Shown: positions 8,428 through 16,682 of the stretch, piece after piece
Position numbering within the stretch: position 1 is the stretch's first letter
Layout: the number at the start of each line of letters is the position of its first letter
Assembly (NCBI GenBank): GCA_963837485.1
Contig: CAWINP010000010.1
Span: forward strand, 62,001-126,000
Source: Solirubrobacter sp963837485
GTDB lineage: Bacteria > Actinomycetota > Thermoleophilia > Solirubrobacterales > Solirubrobacteraceae
DNA: 64,000 bases
Direction of reading: 5' to 3'
Notes under the pieces: model-generated
What the model was told of the DNA's origin: nothing
The model's input: only the letters and a program-made list of their open reading frames with translations
Database searches by the model: none
Position numbers and translations under genes: made by a program

Positions 8428-9258
8428 ATGCAGTACCGATCGCTGCGACTCGATGGAACGCCGCCGATGCGCAGCGAGCGGCACACGCCGCGCTTTCTCG
8501 ACCTGCCGGAGCGCACGCTCAAGCCGCGGCGCGCGGGGATCACGCACGTCCTCGACCGCGGCCTGTCGCCGTTCGGCCTGGAGTCGCTGCTGATCACGGC
8601 CGGCGAGCACATCGACCTGATCAAGCTCGGCTGGGGCACGGCGTACGTGAGCGGCGCGGTCGCCGACAAGGTCGCGATCTGCCGGGACGCCGGGATCGCG
8701 CTGTGCCCCGGCGGGACGCTGCTGGAGGTCGTCGTCGCGCAGGGCAAGCTCGACGAGTACGTGGCCTGGCTGCACGACCTCGGGATCGACCACGTCGAGG
8801 TCTCCAACGGCTCGCTGCCGATGGCGCCGGAGCGCAAGGCCGAGCTGATCTCGCGGCTCGCCGGCGAGTTCACCGTGATCTCCGAGGTCGGCTCCAAGAG
8901 CGGCCAGTCCGTGGACGCGCCCGCGTGGTGCGACGAGATGCTGCGCGACCTCGCGGCCGGTGCTGCGCTGGTGATCGCCGAGGGGCGCGAGAGCGGGACC
9001 GTCGGTCTCTTCGACGCCGCCGGAGAGGTCCACAAGGGCCTGGTCGAAGCGATCCTGCGGGCGGTCGGGCGCGAGACGGTGATCTTCGAGGCGCCGCAGC
9101 GCGCGCAGCAGGCGTGGATGCTCCGGCACGTCGGGCCGAATGCGAACCTCGGCAACATCGGGGCCGAGGACGTGATCGCGCTGGAGACGCTCCGGCGCGG
9201 CCTTCGCTACGACACCCTCGACCTGCTGCCCCAGGGCTCATCCTCGCCGGTCTTCTGA
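8428..9258 (+). CDS. comA: Phosphosulfolactate synthase (ComA family)
   Basis: 276 residues. It matches the ComA fold from FLDLPERTLKPRRAGITHVLDRGLSP onward, with FIDLIKLGWGTA-like (here IDLIKLGWGTAYV), GGTLLEVVVAQGK, DHVEVSNGSLPM and ISEVGSKSG motifs. The last two contain the lysine and acidic residues of the family active site. The enzyme adds sulfite to phosphoenolpyruvate, the first step to coenzyme M and sulfolactate. The ATG at 8428 is chosen; another at 8467 would give 263 residues and fits the family start better. No ComB, ComC or other CoM genes are in the window, so the product may serve a different sulfonate pathway. Confidence 0.85.
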   Translation: MQYRSLRLDGTPPMRSERHTPRFLDLPERTLKPRRAGITHVLDRGLSPFGLESLLITAGEHIDLIKLGWGTAYVSGAVADKVAICRDAGIALCPGGTLLEVVVAQGKLDEYVAWLHDLGIDHVEVSNGSLPMAPERKAELISRLAGEFTVISEVGSKSGQSVDAPAWCDEMLRDLAAGAALVIAEGRESGTVGLFDAAGEVHKGLVEAILRAVGRETVIFEAPQRAQQAWMLRHVGPNANLGNIGAEDVIALETLRRGLRYDTLDLLPQGSSSPVF

Positions 9259-9272
9259 CCGATACAGCGGTC

Positions 9273-10499
9273 ATGTCATCGACCGCACGCTTTGGCCGGG
9301 CCGACGCGACCGCCGCTGCACCGGTCGTCGTCGCGCGTCAGCCGATCCTCGATCGCAGCGAGAACGTCATCGGCTTCGAGCTCCTGTCCCCGTCCGCGCC
9401 GATCGCCGACCCGCGCGGCGCGACCGCGAGCGTGCTCGTCCAGTCGTTCGCCGACGTCGGCATCGACCGCCTGGTCGGCGCGCTGCCCGCCTACGTCGCC
9501 GTCACACGCGAGTTCCTGCTGGCCGTGCGCCCGATCCCGCTGACGCCGGAGAACGTCGTGCTGGAGATCGACGCCAGCGGCGGCGCCGACGACGTGCTCG
9601 TCGCGATCGTCCGCGACGCCGTCGCCGACGGCTTCCGCGTCGCGCTCGACGACTTCCGCCACTGCGCCGGGTCGGAGGCGCTGCTGGCGCTGTCGAACAT
9701 CGTCATGCTCGACGTCGCCAAGCTCGACAGCGAGACGCTGACCGGGACGGTCGCCTCGCTGCGCGGGCACGGCGTCGCGCTGTTCGCCAAGCACGTCGAG
9801 ACGCGCGCGCAGTACGACGACTGCCGCGCGCTGGGCTTCGACGGCTTCCAGGGCCGCTTCTTCGCCGAGCCGGCGCGGCTGATCGGGACCAGCGCGCCCA
9901 CCTATCGCCTGCGCGCGCTGTCGATGCTCGCCGCCCGCGGCGACCTGAGCTCCTTCGAGTCGCTGGAGCGCGTGATCGTGGAGGACCCCGGCCTGGCGCA
10001 CAAGCTCGTCCGGCTCGCCAACTCGGCGTTCTTCGGCACGCGCGCCCCGGTCGGCTCGATCCGTCAGGCGCTGATGATGATCGGCTCGGTCGCCGTGCGC
10101 CGCTGGGCGACGCTGCTCGTGCTGGCCGGCGTCACCGACCGCCCGAACCACCTGCTCGAGCTGGGTCTCACGCGCGCGCGGCTGTGCGAGCTGATCGCGA
10201 TGCGCGACGGCGAGGCCGACGCCGAGCGCGCCTTCACCGTCGGCCTGTTCTCGGTCGTCGACGCGCTGCTCCGGGTTCCGATGCCGCAGCTGCTCGAGGA
10301 GCTGCCGTTCGACGACCGCGCGAAGTTCGCGCTGACCGAGCACGTCGGGCCCGAGGGCCGCATCCTCGGCGGCGTGCTGTCCTACGAGGCCGGCGACTTC
10401 GACGAGTGCAACCTGAGCAGCGTCGGCCTGATCGAGATCGCCCGCGCGTATCGCGAGGCGCTCGACTGGACGACCGACGCCGCCATGCAGCTTGCCTAA
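9273..10499 (+). CDS. EAL-HDOD (YuxH-type) signalling protein
   Basis: 408 residues. The N-terminal 200 residues form a degenerate EAL domain: VVVARQPILDRSENVIGFELL has FELL in place of EAL, and LDDF is kept, but the other metal-binding glutamates are not evident, so it probably binds rather than cuts cyclic-di-GMP. The C-terminal half is an HDOD domain: LVRLANSAFFGTRAPVGSIRQALMMIGSVAVRRWATLLVLA. This domain order is that of YuxH/CdgJ-like regulators of motility and stress. It lies 14 bases after comA in the same direction. Its end overlaps by four bases the convergent carbonic anhydrase. Confidence 0.85.
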   Translation: MSSTARFGRADATAAAPVVVARQPILDRSENVIGFELLSPSAPIADPRGATASVLVQSFADVGIDRLVGALPAYVAVTREFLLAVRPIPLTPENVVLEIDASGGADDVLVAIVRDAVADGFRVALDDFRHCAGSEALLALSNIVMLDVAKLDSETLTGTVASLRGHGVALFAKHVETRAQYDDCRALGFDGFQGRFFAEPARLIGTSAPTYRLRALSMLAARGDLSSFESLERVIVEDPGLAHKLVRLANSAFFGTRAPVGSIRQALMMIGSVAVRRWATLLVLAGVTDRPNHLLELGLTRARLCELIAMRDGEADAERAFTVGLFSVVDALLRVPMPQLLEELPFDDRAKFALTEHVGPEGRILGGVLSYEAGDFDECNLSSVGLIEIARAYREALDWTTDAAMQLA

Positions 10500-10987
10500 G
10501 CGACCTCGTTCAGCTTGCCGGTCTTGACGTCGTAGACGAACCCGCGCACGGAGTCCCGGTGCGGGATGAACGGAGACTGCTGGATGCGAGCGACCGATTG
10601 GCGGACGTCCTCGTCGAGGTCGTCGAACGACTCGGCGGCCCATTCCGGCTTGAGCCCGGTCTCCTTCTGGATCTGCGCCTTGAACTCATCGTCGTGGAAC
10701 GTGAGCATCCCGCAGTCGGTGTGGTGGATGAGGATGATCTCCTCGGTCCCGAGCAGCCGCTGTGAGATCGCCAGCGAGCGGATCTCGTCGTCGGTCACCA
10801 CGCCGCCTGCGTTGCGGATCACATGCGCGTCGCCGACCTCCAGCCCGAGGATGTCGTAGACCTTGATGCGCGCGTCCATGCAGGCGACGATCGCGAGCTT
10901 CTTCGCCGGCGGCAGCGGGAGATCGCCCTTGTCGAAGGACGCCACATAGGCCTCGTTGTTGGCCAGCAGATCGTCGGTGACCGACAC
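10496..10987 (-). CDS. Beta-class carbonic anhydrase
   Basis: 163 residues, the size of the small actinobacterial beta enzymes. Zinc ligands and the catalytic dyad are present: ACMDAR (Cys and the Asp-Arg pair) near residue 36 and HHTDCGM (His and Cys) near residue 88. It interconverts CO2 and bicarbonate. The GTG start follows AGGAG at seven bases. Only 51 bases separate it from the upstream lyase gene on the same strand, so it could be the last gene of the large nitrogen operon and trap the CO2 released when carbamate breaks down. That link is inference, by analogy with the cyn operon. Confidence 0.93.
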   Translation of the reverse strand: MSVTDDLLANNEAYVASFDKGDLPLPPAKKLAIVACMDARIKVYDILGLEVGDAHVIRNAGGVVTDDEIRSLAISQRLLGTEEIILIHHTDCGMLTFHDDEFKAQIQKETGLKPEWAAESFDDLDEDVRQSVARIQQSPFIPHRDSVRGFVYDVKTGKLNEVA

Positions 10988-11038
10988 GTCGTGCTCCTCT
11001 CGTGCAGGGGGAGCGCGAATACTACGAAGTGCGACTGG

Positions 11039-12415
11039 CTATTGGGCCATTGAGATGAGCGCGGACTCCGCGGCCTCGATGCGGGCGCGCTCGGAGGCGA
11101 TCCGCCCGGTCGTCGCGGCGACGGACCGGCGGCACTCGTCGAGCATCGCCTGGAGCTGCTCGGGGACCGCGCCGCCGGTGACGGTGCGGGTCGCAATCGC
11201 GTCGCGGGCGTCCTCGACCGGCGGGTTGCCGGCGGCGACCGCGCGGGCGATCTCGCGATACGCGGTGCGGTAGTCGACGCCCTGCTCGAGGCTGAGCCGC
11301 TCCGCCGCGTCGGTGGCGAGCGCCTCGGCGGGCAACTCCGTGTCCGCGAACGCCAGCGAGCCCGCGGCGGCGGCCGCGAGGTCGAGCAGCCGGGTGGCGA
11401 GCTCGATCGAGCCGGCCACCTCGCCGTAGGCGTAGAGCAGGTTGTCGGTCCGGCCGGAGGGCGTGAGCTGGGTGGCGAGGACGCCCGTCGCGCGACCGAG
11501 CAGCGTGCGCGCCCCGCCGCGGATCACCACGAGCGCGTACGGATTGCGCTTCTGCGGCATCAGCGCGCTGGCGCGGCACAGCTCGTCGCCGATCGTCATC
11601 AGGCCGAACTCGTCGCTGGAGAAGATCTCGACGTCGTCGGCGAACCGGCTCGCGTTGGTCGCGGCGGTCGCCGCGTGCCAGGTCGCGTCGGCGAACCCGT
11701 CGGCCTGCCACATCGCGTCGCGCGTGTGGGTGATCGGATCGCTGAAGCCGAGCAGCTCGGCGAGCCGCTCGCGGTCGAGCGGGAAGCGCGATCCGTTGAC
11801 GCCACCGGCGCCCGCCGGGCTGCGGTTGACGTACGCGAAGTCCTGCATCACGCGGTCGAGGTCGCGCAGCGCCGGGTAGGCGAACGAGAGCAGCCAGTGG
11901 CCGGCGGTGGTCGGCTGCGCCGGCTGCAGGTACGTGTAGTCGGGCATCAGCGTGTCGCGCTCGGCGGCGGCCTTCTCGGTCAGCTCCCCGGCAAACCGCG
12001 CGACCGCCTGCGCGAGGTCGAGCAGGCGCGTGCGCAGCGCGATCCGGAACGCGATCCGGCCGGCCTCGCGCCGCGGGCGGCCGGCGTTCAGCCAGCCGGC
12101 AGCGTCCCCGATGCGCTGGTGCAACGCCCGCTCGCGGAGATTGGCGAGATCGCCGTGGCGGCGATCCACGTCGCCGACATCCACGTGTTGGAGCGCAGCC
12201 AGGAGCTGCCGCCGGTGGTCGTCGGGAATAGTCGCCAGCGCGACGACGTGTGCGATGTCGGCCAGCATCAGCCCGCGCTCGAGCAATGGCGCATCGGCGA
12301 GCTCCAGCTCATACCCGGCGGCGACGAGCTCGGGCGCGGGCCCGCGGCGGACGCGCGCGTCGGCGCCGAGGTACCCGGGAGGAGGCGCCGCGCCACCCTC
12401 GCCGCCGGCGGTCAC
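11039..12415 (-). CDS. Argininosuccinate-lyase-like protein of the fumarase/aspartase superfamily
   Basis: 458 residues, ArgH size. The GTG overlaps the stop of the preceding lyase (GTGA). Superfamily motifs are clear: YTYLQPAQPTTAGHWLLSF (the TxxQPAQP loop with the catalytic His region) and SALMPQKRNPYALVVIRG (the flexible GSSxMPxKxN loop). The substrate-binding motif TGRSRNDQ of true ArgH is replaced by NAGRPRREAG, and the usual N-terminal GGRF segment is absent. It therefore probably cleaves a different C-N bond, releasing fumarate or a related alkene acid. It is the last lyase of the minus-strand nitrogen operon, next to carbonic anhydrase. Confidence 0.8.
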   Translation of the reverse strand: MTAGGEGGAAPPPGYLGADARVRRGPAPELVAAGYELELADAPLLERGLMLADIAHVVALATIPDDHRRQLLAALQHVDVGDVDRRHGDLANLRERALHQRIGDAAGWLNAGRPRREAGRIAFRIALRTRLLDLAQAVARFAGELTEKAAAERDTLMPDYTYLQPAQPTTAGHWLLSFAYPALRDLDRVMQDFAYVNRSPAGAGGVNGSRFPLDRERLAELLGFSDPITHTRDAMWQADGFADATWHAATAATNASRFADDVEIFSSDEFGLMTIGDELCRASALMPQKRNPYALVVIRGGARTLLGRATGVLATQLTPSGRTDNLLYAYGEVAGSIELATRLLDLAAAAAGSLAFADTELPAEALATDAAERLSLEQGVDYRTAYREIARAVAAGNPPVEDARDAIATRTVTGGAVPEQLQAMLDECRRSVAATTGRIASERARIEAAESALISMAQ

Positions 12416-13740
12416 GATTCGCCGCGCCCTCTCGCGAGCACCGCGTCCACCAACGCTCCGGCCGCCCCCAGCGCGTGCTCCGCGCGCAGCAGGGACGTCG
12501 CCTCCGGCAGCTCGCGTGCGATGTCGGGGTCCGCCGCGAGCGCGTCCGCGAACGCGACGCCCCGCTCCTGCCCGGCGAGCGCCGCGCGGTGCACGAGCTC
12601 GTGCGCGCGCTGCTTGCCGACGCGCTCGGCGAGGGCGAGCATGACCGGCTCGGCGAGCACGTAGCCGTCCTGCGCGTCGAGGTTCGCGCGCATCCGCTCC
12701 GCGTGCACCCGCAGCCCGGCGACGAGGTCCGCGCCGAGCGTCAACGACACCGCGGCGGCCGAGCACGCCTCGGGCAGGAACGCCCACTCGGTCTTCCATG
12801 CCGCGCCGTCGCGCTCGTGCTCGCCGACCAGCCCCTCGAGCGCCAACCCCGCGCCGGCGCGCACGACCCGCGCGAGCGTCCACAGGTGCTCGGAGCGCTC
12901 CGGGTTGATCTTCTGCGGCATCGTGATGCTGCCGACGACGCCCTCGGTCGGGGCCTCCGAGACCTCGCCGATCTCGGCGCGCTGGAGGTTGTAGACCTCG
13001 TTGCCGATCCGCGCGAGCGTTCCCGTCACCAGGGCGAGCAGCGTGGTCAGCTCGGCGATCCGGTCGCGCGCGGTCAGCCAGCTCGTGTCCGGCACGCCGA
13101 GGCCGAGGCGCGAGAGCAGCCGGCGCTGCAGCTCGGGCCCCCGCTCGCCGAACGCCGACAGCGTGCCGACCGCCCCGGCGAGCTGGCCGACCGCGAGCCG
13201 CGGCCGGGCCTCCTCGACGCGCTCGCGGTGGCGGGCGATCTCCGCCGCCCAGCCCGCCGCCTTGAAGCCGAACGTGATCGGCAGACCGGGCTGCCCGTGC
13301 GTGCGTCCGAGCATCACGGTGTCGCGATGCTCGCGCGCGAGGTCGAGCAGCGAGGCCTCGATCGTCGCCAGGTCGCGCCGCAGGATCTCCAGCATCTGGC
13401 GCATGACGAGGCCGAACCATGTGTCGGTGACGTCCTGGACGGTCACGCCGTAGTAGACCCACTCGCCGCCCTCGGGCCCGAGCGCGTCCTTGAGCACGCG
13501 GATCAGCCCGAGCGTCGAATGGCCGGTCGCACGCGTTTGCTCGCCGACCGCATGGAGGTCGGGCATCTTGAGCGCCGCGATCTGCCGCGCGGCCTCGGCC
13601 GGGATGATCCCGAGCGCCGCCTGCTCCTCGGCGAGCACGACGATGATCTGGAGCCAGATGCGCGTGCGGCCCTCGTCGGTGAACAGCGCCCGCGTCTCCG
13701 GCGTGCCCCACAGGTGGCCGTAGATGACGGAGTCCTTCAT
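12412..13740 (-). CDS. Adenylosuccinate-lyase / carboxymuconate-cycloisomerase-like lyase
   Basis: 442 residues of the lyase_1 superfamily. Visible motifs are VYYGVTVQDVTDTW (conserved region 1), LGRTHGQPGLPITFGFKAAGWAAE (the TxxQxA-type region with the catalytic His) and VGSITMPQKINPERSEH (the signature SSxMPxKxNP). The ATG overlaps the stop of the upstream gene (ATGA). Among relatives it is closest in layout to PurB and PcaB, but substrate specificity cannot be read from the sequence. A full-length PurB would be expected elsewhere in the genome. Its coupling to an ArgH-like lyase suggests two successive fumarate-releasing or beta-elimination steps. Confidence 0.8.
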   Translation of the reverse strand: MKDSVIYGHLWGTPETRALFTDEGRTRIWLQIIVVLAEEQAALGIIPAEAARQIAALKMPDLHAVGEQTRATGHSTLGLIRVLKDALGPEGGEWVYYGVTVQDVTDTWFGLVMRQMLEILRRDLATIEASLLDLAREHRDTVMLGRTHGQPGLPITFGFKAAGWAAEIARHRERVEEARPRLAVGQLAGAVGTLSAFGERGPELQRRLLSRLGLGVPDTSWLTARDRIAELTTLLALVTGTLARIGNEVYNLQRAEIGEVSEAPTEGVVGSITMPQKINPERSEHLWTLARVVRAGAGLALEGLVGEHERDGAAWKTEWAFLPEACSAAAVSLTLGADLVAGLRVHAERMRANLDAQDGYVLAEPVMLALAERVGKQRAHELVHRAALAGQERGVAFADALAADPDIARELPEATSLLRAEHALGAAGALVDAVLARGRGES

Positions 13741-14579
13741 ACAAGCTGGTGGATCGCGGAGCGGACCTCTTCCAGCGTCGCCCCCCACGGCACGACGAGC
13801 CGCTCGCCGTCGCGCTCGATCCCGCGCTCGTTCAGGCAGCACTTGATCAGCTCCGGGCCGTCGCCGGCGGGCGTCAGGCGTGGACAGAAGTCGATCCGCG
13901 CGCCCGGATCCTCGCCGTAGAACGCCTCGTGGATCTGGCGCGAGCGCTCGCAGCCCACGAGCGTCCACTCCGCGCGCGGCGGGCCGGCATCGAGGAAGTC
14001 GACCCGCGCGCCGTCGACCTCCAACCCGGAGCAGCGACACGGGAACAGGTAATGGCTCGCCCCGCGGGCGAGCTCGCGCATGTCGATCGCCTCGTAGGCG
14101 AGCTCGACCGGCGGGAGCTCCTCGTCGAAGTCGAGCACCGCCCGCGCCATCTCCAACAGCTTCGGCGGGAGCGGCGGGACGACCTCGACGACGCGGATGC
14201 GCTTCGGCGCCGGCGCGACGATGAAGTTCACGTGCTGAAAGCGGCCCTGGACGACCGTGATGCGAGCGTCGCCCGCGACCCGCGCGAGCTGGCTCGCGTT
14301 GCCGGTGTCGATCGACTCGTCCTCCACGAACGCGATCTCGTCGGGCGACGCGAGGATCCGCGCGTCGCGCACGCCGACGAGGATCCCGTCGCCGTCCTCA
14401 CGCTCGACCTGCACGAGCGCGCGCTCGTCGCCGCGCGTGGCCACGATGAACTCGGTCCGCCGGTACACGCGGCGCGCACGCACGTGCGCGAGCAGCGCGG
14501 CCTCCTCGAGCGAGTCCACGTCCTGCACGCTCACGCCCCGGTAGGGGCGGGCGATGAAGTTCGGTCCGATCTCGTTCAC
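13737..14579 (-). CDS. Conserved protein of unknown function, cysteine-rich C-terminal half
   Basis: 280 residues; I do not recognise the family with confidence. The GTG overlaps the DUF2877 stop (GTGA), and its own stop overlaps the ATG of the PurB-like lyase, so it is translated as part of the same operon. The N-terminal half is beta-rich with FIVATRGDERALVQVERED. The C-terminal half contains FPCRCSGLEVDG, LVGCERSRQIHEAFYG, IDFCPRLTPAG and LIKCCLNERG: six cysteines, with paired spacing that could bind a metal. The final segment, RLVVPWGATLEEVRSAIHQL, looks like a capping domain. It may be an enzyme of the pathway or a dedicated carrier. Confidence 0.7.
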   Translation of the reverse strand: MNEIGPNFIARPYRGVSVQDVDSLEEAALLAHVRARRVYRRTEFIVATRGDERALVQVEREDGDGILVGVRDARILASPDEIAFVEDESIDTGNASQLARVAGDARITVVQGRFQHVNFIVAPAPKRIRVVEVVPPLPPKLLEMARAVLDFDEELPPVELAYEAIDMRELARGASHYLFPCRCSGLEVDGARVDFLDAGPPRAEWTLVGCERSRQIHEAFYGEDPGARIDFCPRLTPAGDGPELIKCCLNERGIERDGERLVVPWGATLEEVRSAIHQLV

Positions 14580-15289
14580 GTTGCGCTCGCGACGCCCCAG
14601 AGGATTGCAGCGCCCGAGCTCGCGCCCCAGCGCGACAGCGCCCGGACGCGGCGCGGCGCGGCCTGGTCGTCGCCGGCGCGGATCGCGGCGACGGCGCGCG
14701 CGACAAGCTCGGGCAGCTCGCCGCGCTCGGCGCAGCGCAGGTAGGCGAGGCCGAGCGGCGACGCGCGACCCGCGGCCAGCGGCGACAGCGACTCGCCGCG
14801 CCAGGCGGCGTACCCCGCGAGCACGTCGTCGCCGGCCGGCGTCAGGCCCTCGCCGCGGCCGGCCAGCTCGGACACCGCGCGCTCGACGTCGCCCGCACGC
14901 AGCGCGGCGAGCGGGAGCCGCGGGGCGGGGACGACTTCGAGGGCGGCGAGCAGGGCGCGGCGCCAGCCCGGCAGCAGCGGCCCGAACGGCGGGACTGGCG
15001 ACGCCGCCGGCGGCACGATGGCGTGCGCGCCGACGTGCAACGCGCCGTCGAACCAGGCGGACGCGCCGGGGCGCAGCTCGCCGAGCGCGGCGACGAGCAG
15101 GGTCAGGGGCCCGCGCGGCGCACGCGGCCCGGCCAGGTGGACGAAGTCGTCGCCGAAGCGCAGGTATGCGCCGGAGCCGGTGGCGAACTCGACGCGGCCG
15201 ACGCGGGGCGCCGCCCCGTCGCCAGCCAACGCGCGGATCGCTCCCGGCGCGGCCCACAGCGTGCGTGCGGCAACCGCCTGCTCACGCAT
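14576..15289 (-). CDS. allH: DUF2877 (AllH-type) carbamoyltransferase subunit
   Basis: 237 residues. The family hallmark GRGEGLTPAGDDVLAGY is near residue 145. The N-terminal half has a beta-rich pattern with FGDDFVHLAGP. AllH, with AllF (FdrA) and AllG, forms the oxamate carbamoyltransferase that splits oxalurate into oxamate and carbamoyl phosphate. Here AllH overlaps AllG by eight bases, while the FdrA gene sits in the divergent operon. No allantoin or ureidoglycolate genes are seen, so the carbamoyl donor may differ from oxalurate. Confidence 0.82.
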   Translation of the reverse strand: MREQAVAARTLWAAPGAIRALAGDGAAPRVGRVEFATGSGAYLRFGDDFVHLAGPRAPRGPLTLLVAALGELRPGASAWFDGALHVGAHAIVPPAASPVPPFGPLLPGWRRALLAALEVVPAPRLPLAALRAGDVERAVSELAGRGEGLTPAGDDVLAGYAAWRGESLSPLAAGRASPLGLAYLRCAERGELPELVARAVAAIRAGDDQAAPRRVRALSRWGASSGAAILWGVASAT

Positions 15290-16667
15290 ACGAATCGGCG
15301 AGCGCGGTAAGCGCCGCTCGGAACGGCTCGACGGGCTGGTGCGCGACGCCCGCGCCGATCTGCCCGACGCCGGCCCTCGCGTGCAGGACGCCGGTGGTGA
15401 TCTGCGGCGTGACCTCGAGCTCGACGACCAGGCGCGCGTCGATCCCCACCGGCGTGCCGGCGTGGTCGCGCGCGGTGATGGTGAAGCGCGACGACCGCGA
15501 GGCGCAGATCTGGGCCATCAGCTCCGTGCGCCGCCCGGCGGCCGCCGCGTCGCCGCCGAAGAACGCCGCGACCGCGGGCGCCGCCGCCAGCGCCATCCCG
15601 CCGAGCCCGACGCACTCGATCACCGCCGAGTCGCCGATGTCACGCGCGGCGTCGTCTGCCGTGAAGCCCTCGCGCAGCAGCACGTCGCCGACCGGCGCCG
15701 CCTCGGCCACGAACCAGCGCCCGGGCATGCCCGCGAGCTGGACTCCGACGTCGGTCCCGTTGCGCGAGATCAGCGACACCACGCTCGAACCCTCGCACGA
15801 AGCGCAGGCCAGCGACGCGCACCTGGCCGCCGCCATCGTGAGGTTCAGATAGAAGTGATGGTTGCCGGCGACGAAGCGGGCCGCCTGTTCGCCGCCGAGC
15901 GCCGCGAACCCGGGCGCGAGGTCGCGCAGCAGCAGGTTCCCCGTCGCCTGGCTGCGCATGTGCAGCTCGTCGCCCATGTTCAGTCCCTGGGCCGCGAGGT
16001 CGAAGACGTCGATCGGCCCGCGCCGGTCCAGCAGCGCGGCGAGCCTTGGCCCGAGCTCATCGCGGAAGAACGCCAGCCGCGCGAGGGCGACCTCGTCGCC
16101 GACGCCGAACCACAGCGTCCGGCCGGGGCCCTCGTTGAGCGTCGAGAACGCGCGCCGACTGCGGTCCTCGACGACCCACACCGGCATCGACGGCGAGCAG
16201 ACGCCGGTCATCGGGCCCACGTGGTCGTGGTCGTTGCCCGGCTCCAGCGCGATCTCGCCGCTCGCGATCCGCCGCGCCGCGTCCTCGCGGTCGGAGGCCC
16301 AGCCCTCGAACACCGCGGCGGCGGTGAGCGCGCGCCGCTGTGGGTCGCACACGCGCTCCCACGCGATCGGGGGGCCGGAGTGCAGCAGGAGCCCGTCGCG
16401 CAGGCCCGGCACGACCGAGCCCGCCGGCTCCACCGTGACCGCCAGCGGCACCGCGCTCTCGATCGCTTCGACCGCGCGTGCGTTCGCCTCCGCGATCGCG
16501 TCGCCGTGGCGGCCCCACAGCGGCGTCAGCAGCGCCACCGCCGACGCGTCGCCGCCGGCCGGCGGGCGCCAGTCGACCTCGGTCACCGGGACGCCCTGGG
16601 CGCGCAGCGCGTCGGCGAACGTCGAGAGCCCGAGGTTGACCGCCTCGACGCTGCGCAGGACGTTCAC
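15282..16667 (-). CDS. allG: DUF1116 (AllG/YlbE-type) carbamoyltransferase subunit
   Basis: 461 residues. The GTG at 16667 has AGGAGA seven bases ahead. Features of DUF1116 include EPGNDHDHVGPMTGVCSPSMPVWVVED, LNEGPGRTLWFG, GLNMGDELHMRSQAT, FYLNLTMAAARC and SSVVSLISRNGTDVG. It is the central subunit of AllFGH-type carbamoyltransferases, working with DUF2877 downstream and FdrA. It also resembles proteins that pair with FdrA in nitrogen-heterocycle breakdown outside the allantoin pathway. The start is only 15 bases from the divergent AIR-synthase-like gene. Confidence 0.88.
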   Translation of the reverse strand: MNVLRSVEAVNLGLSTFADALRAQGVPVTEVDWRPPAGGDASAVALLTPLWGRHGDAIAEANARAVEAIESAVPLAVTVEPAGSVVPGLRDGLLLHSGPPIAWERVCDPQRRALTAAAVFEGWASDREDAARRIASGEIALEPGNDHDHVGPMTGVCSPSMPVWVVEDRSRRAFSTLNEGPGRTLWFGVGDEVALARLAFFRDELGPRLAALLDRRGPIDVFDLAAQGLNMGDELHMRSQATGNLLLRDLAPGFAALGGEQAARFVAGNHHFYLNLTMAAARCASLACASCEGSSVVSLISRNGTDVGVQLAGMPGRWFVAEAAPVGDVLLREGFTADDAARDIGDSAVIECVGLGGMALAAAPAVAAFFGGDAAAAGRRTELMAQICASRSSRFTITARDHAGTPVGIDARLVVELEVTPQITTGVLHARAGVGQIGAGVAHQPVEPFRAALTALADSYA

Positions 16668-16682
16668 GCTTGAATCTCCTGG

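Noticed and set aside
12412..13740. Calling the PurB-like lyase the housekeeping adenylosuccinate lyase
   Set aside because: It lies in a specialised operon beside a second lyase with altered motifs and no other purine genes except the AIRS-like Nit1C protein.
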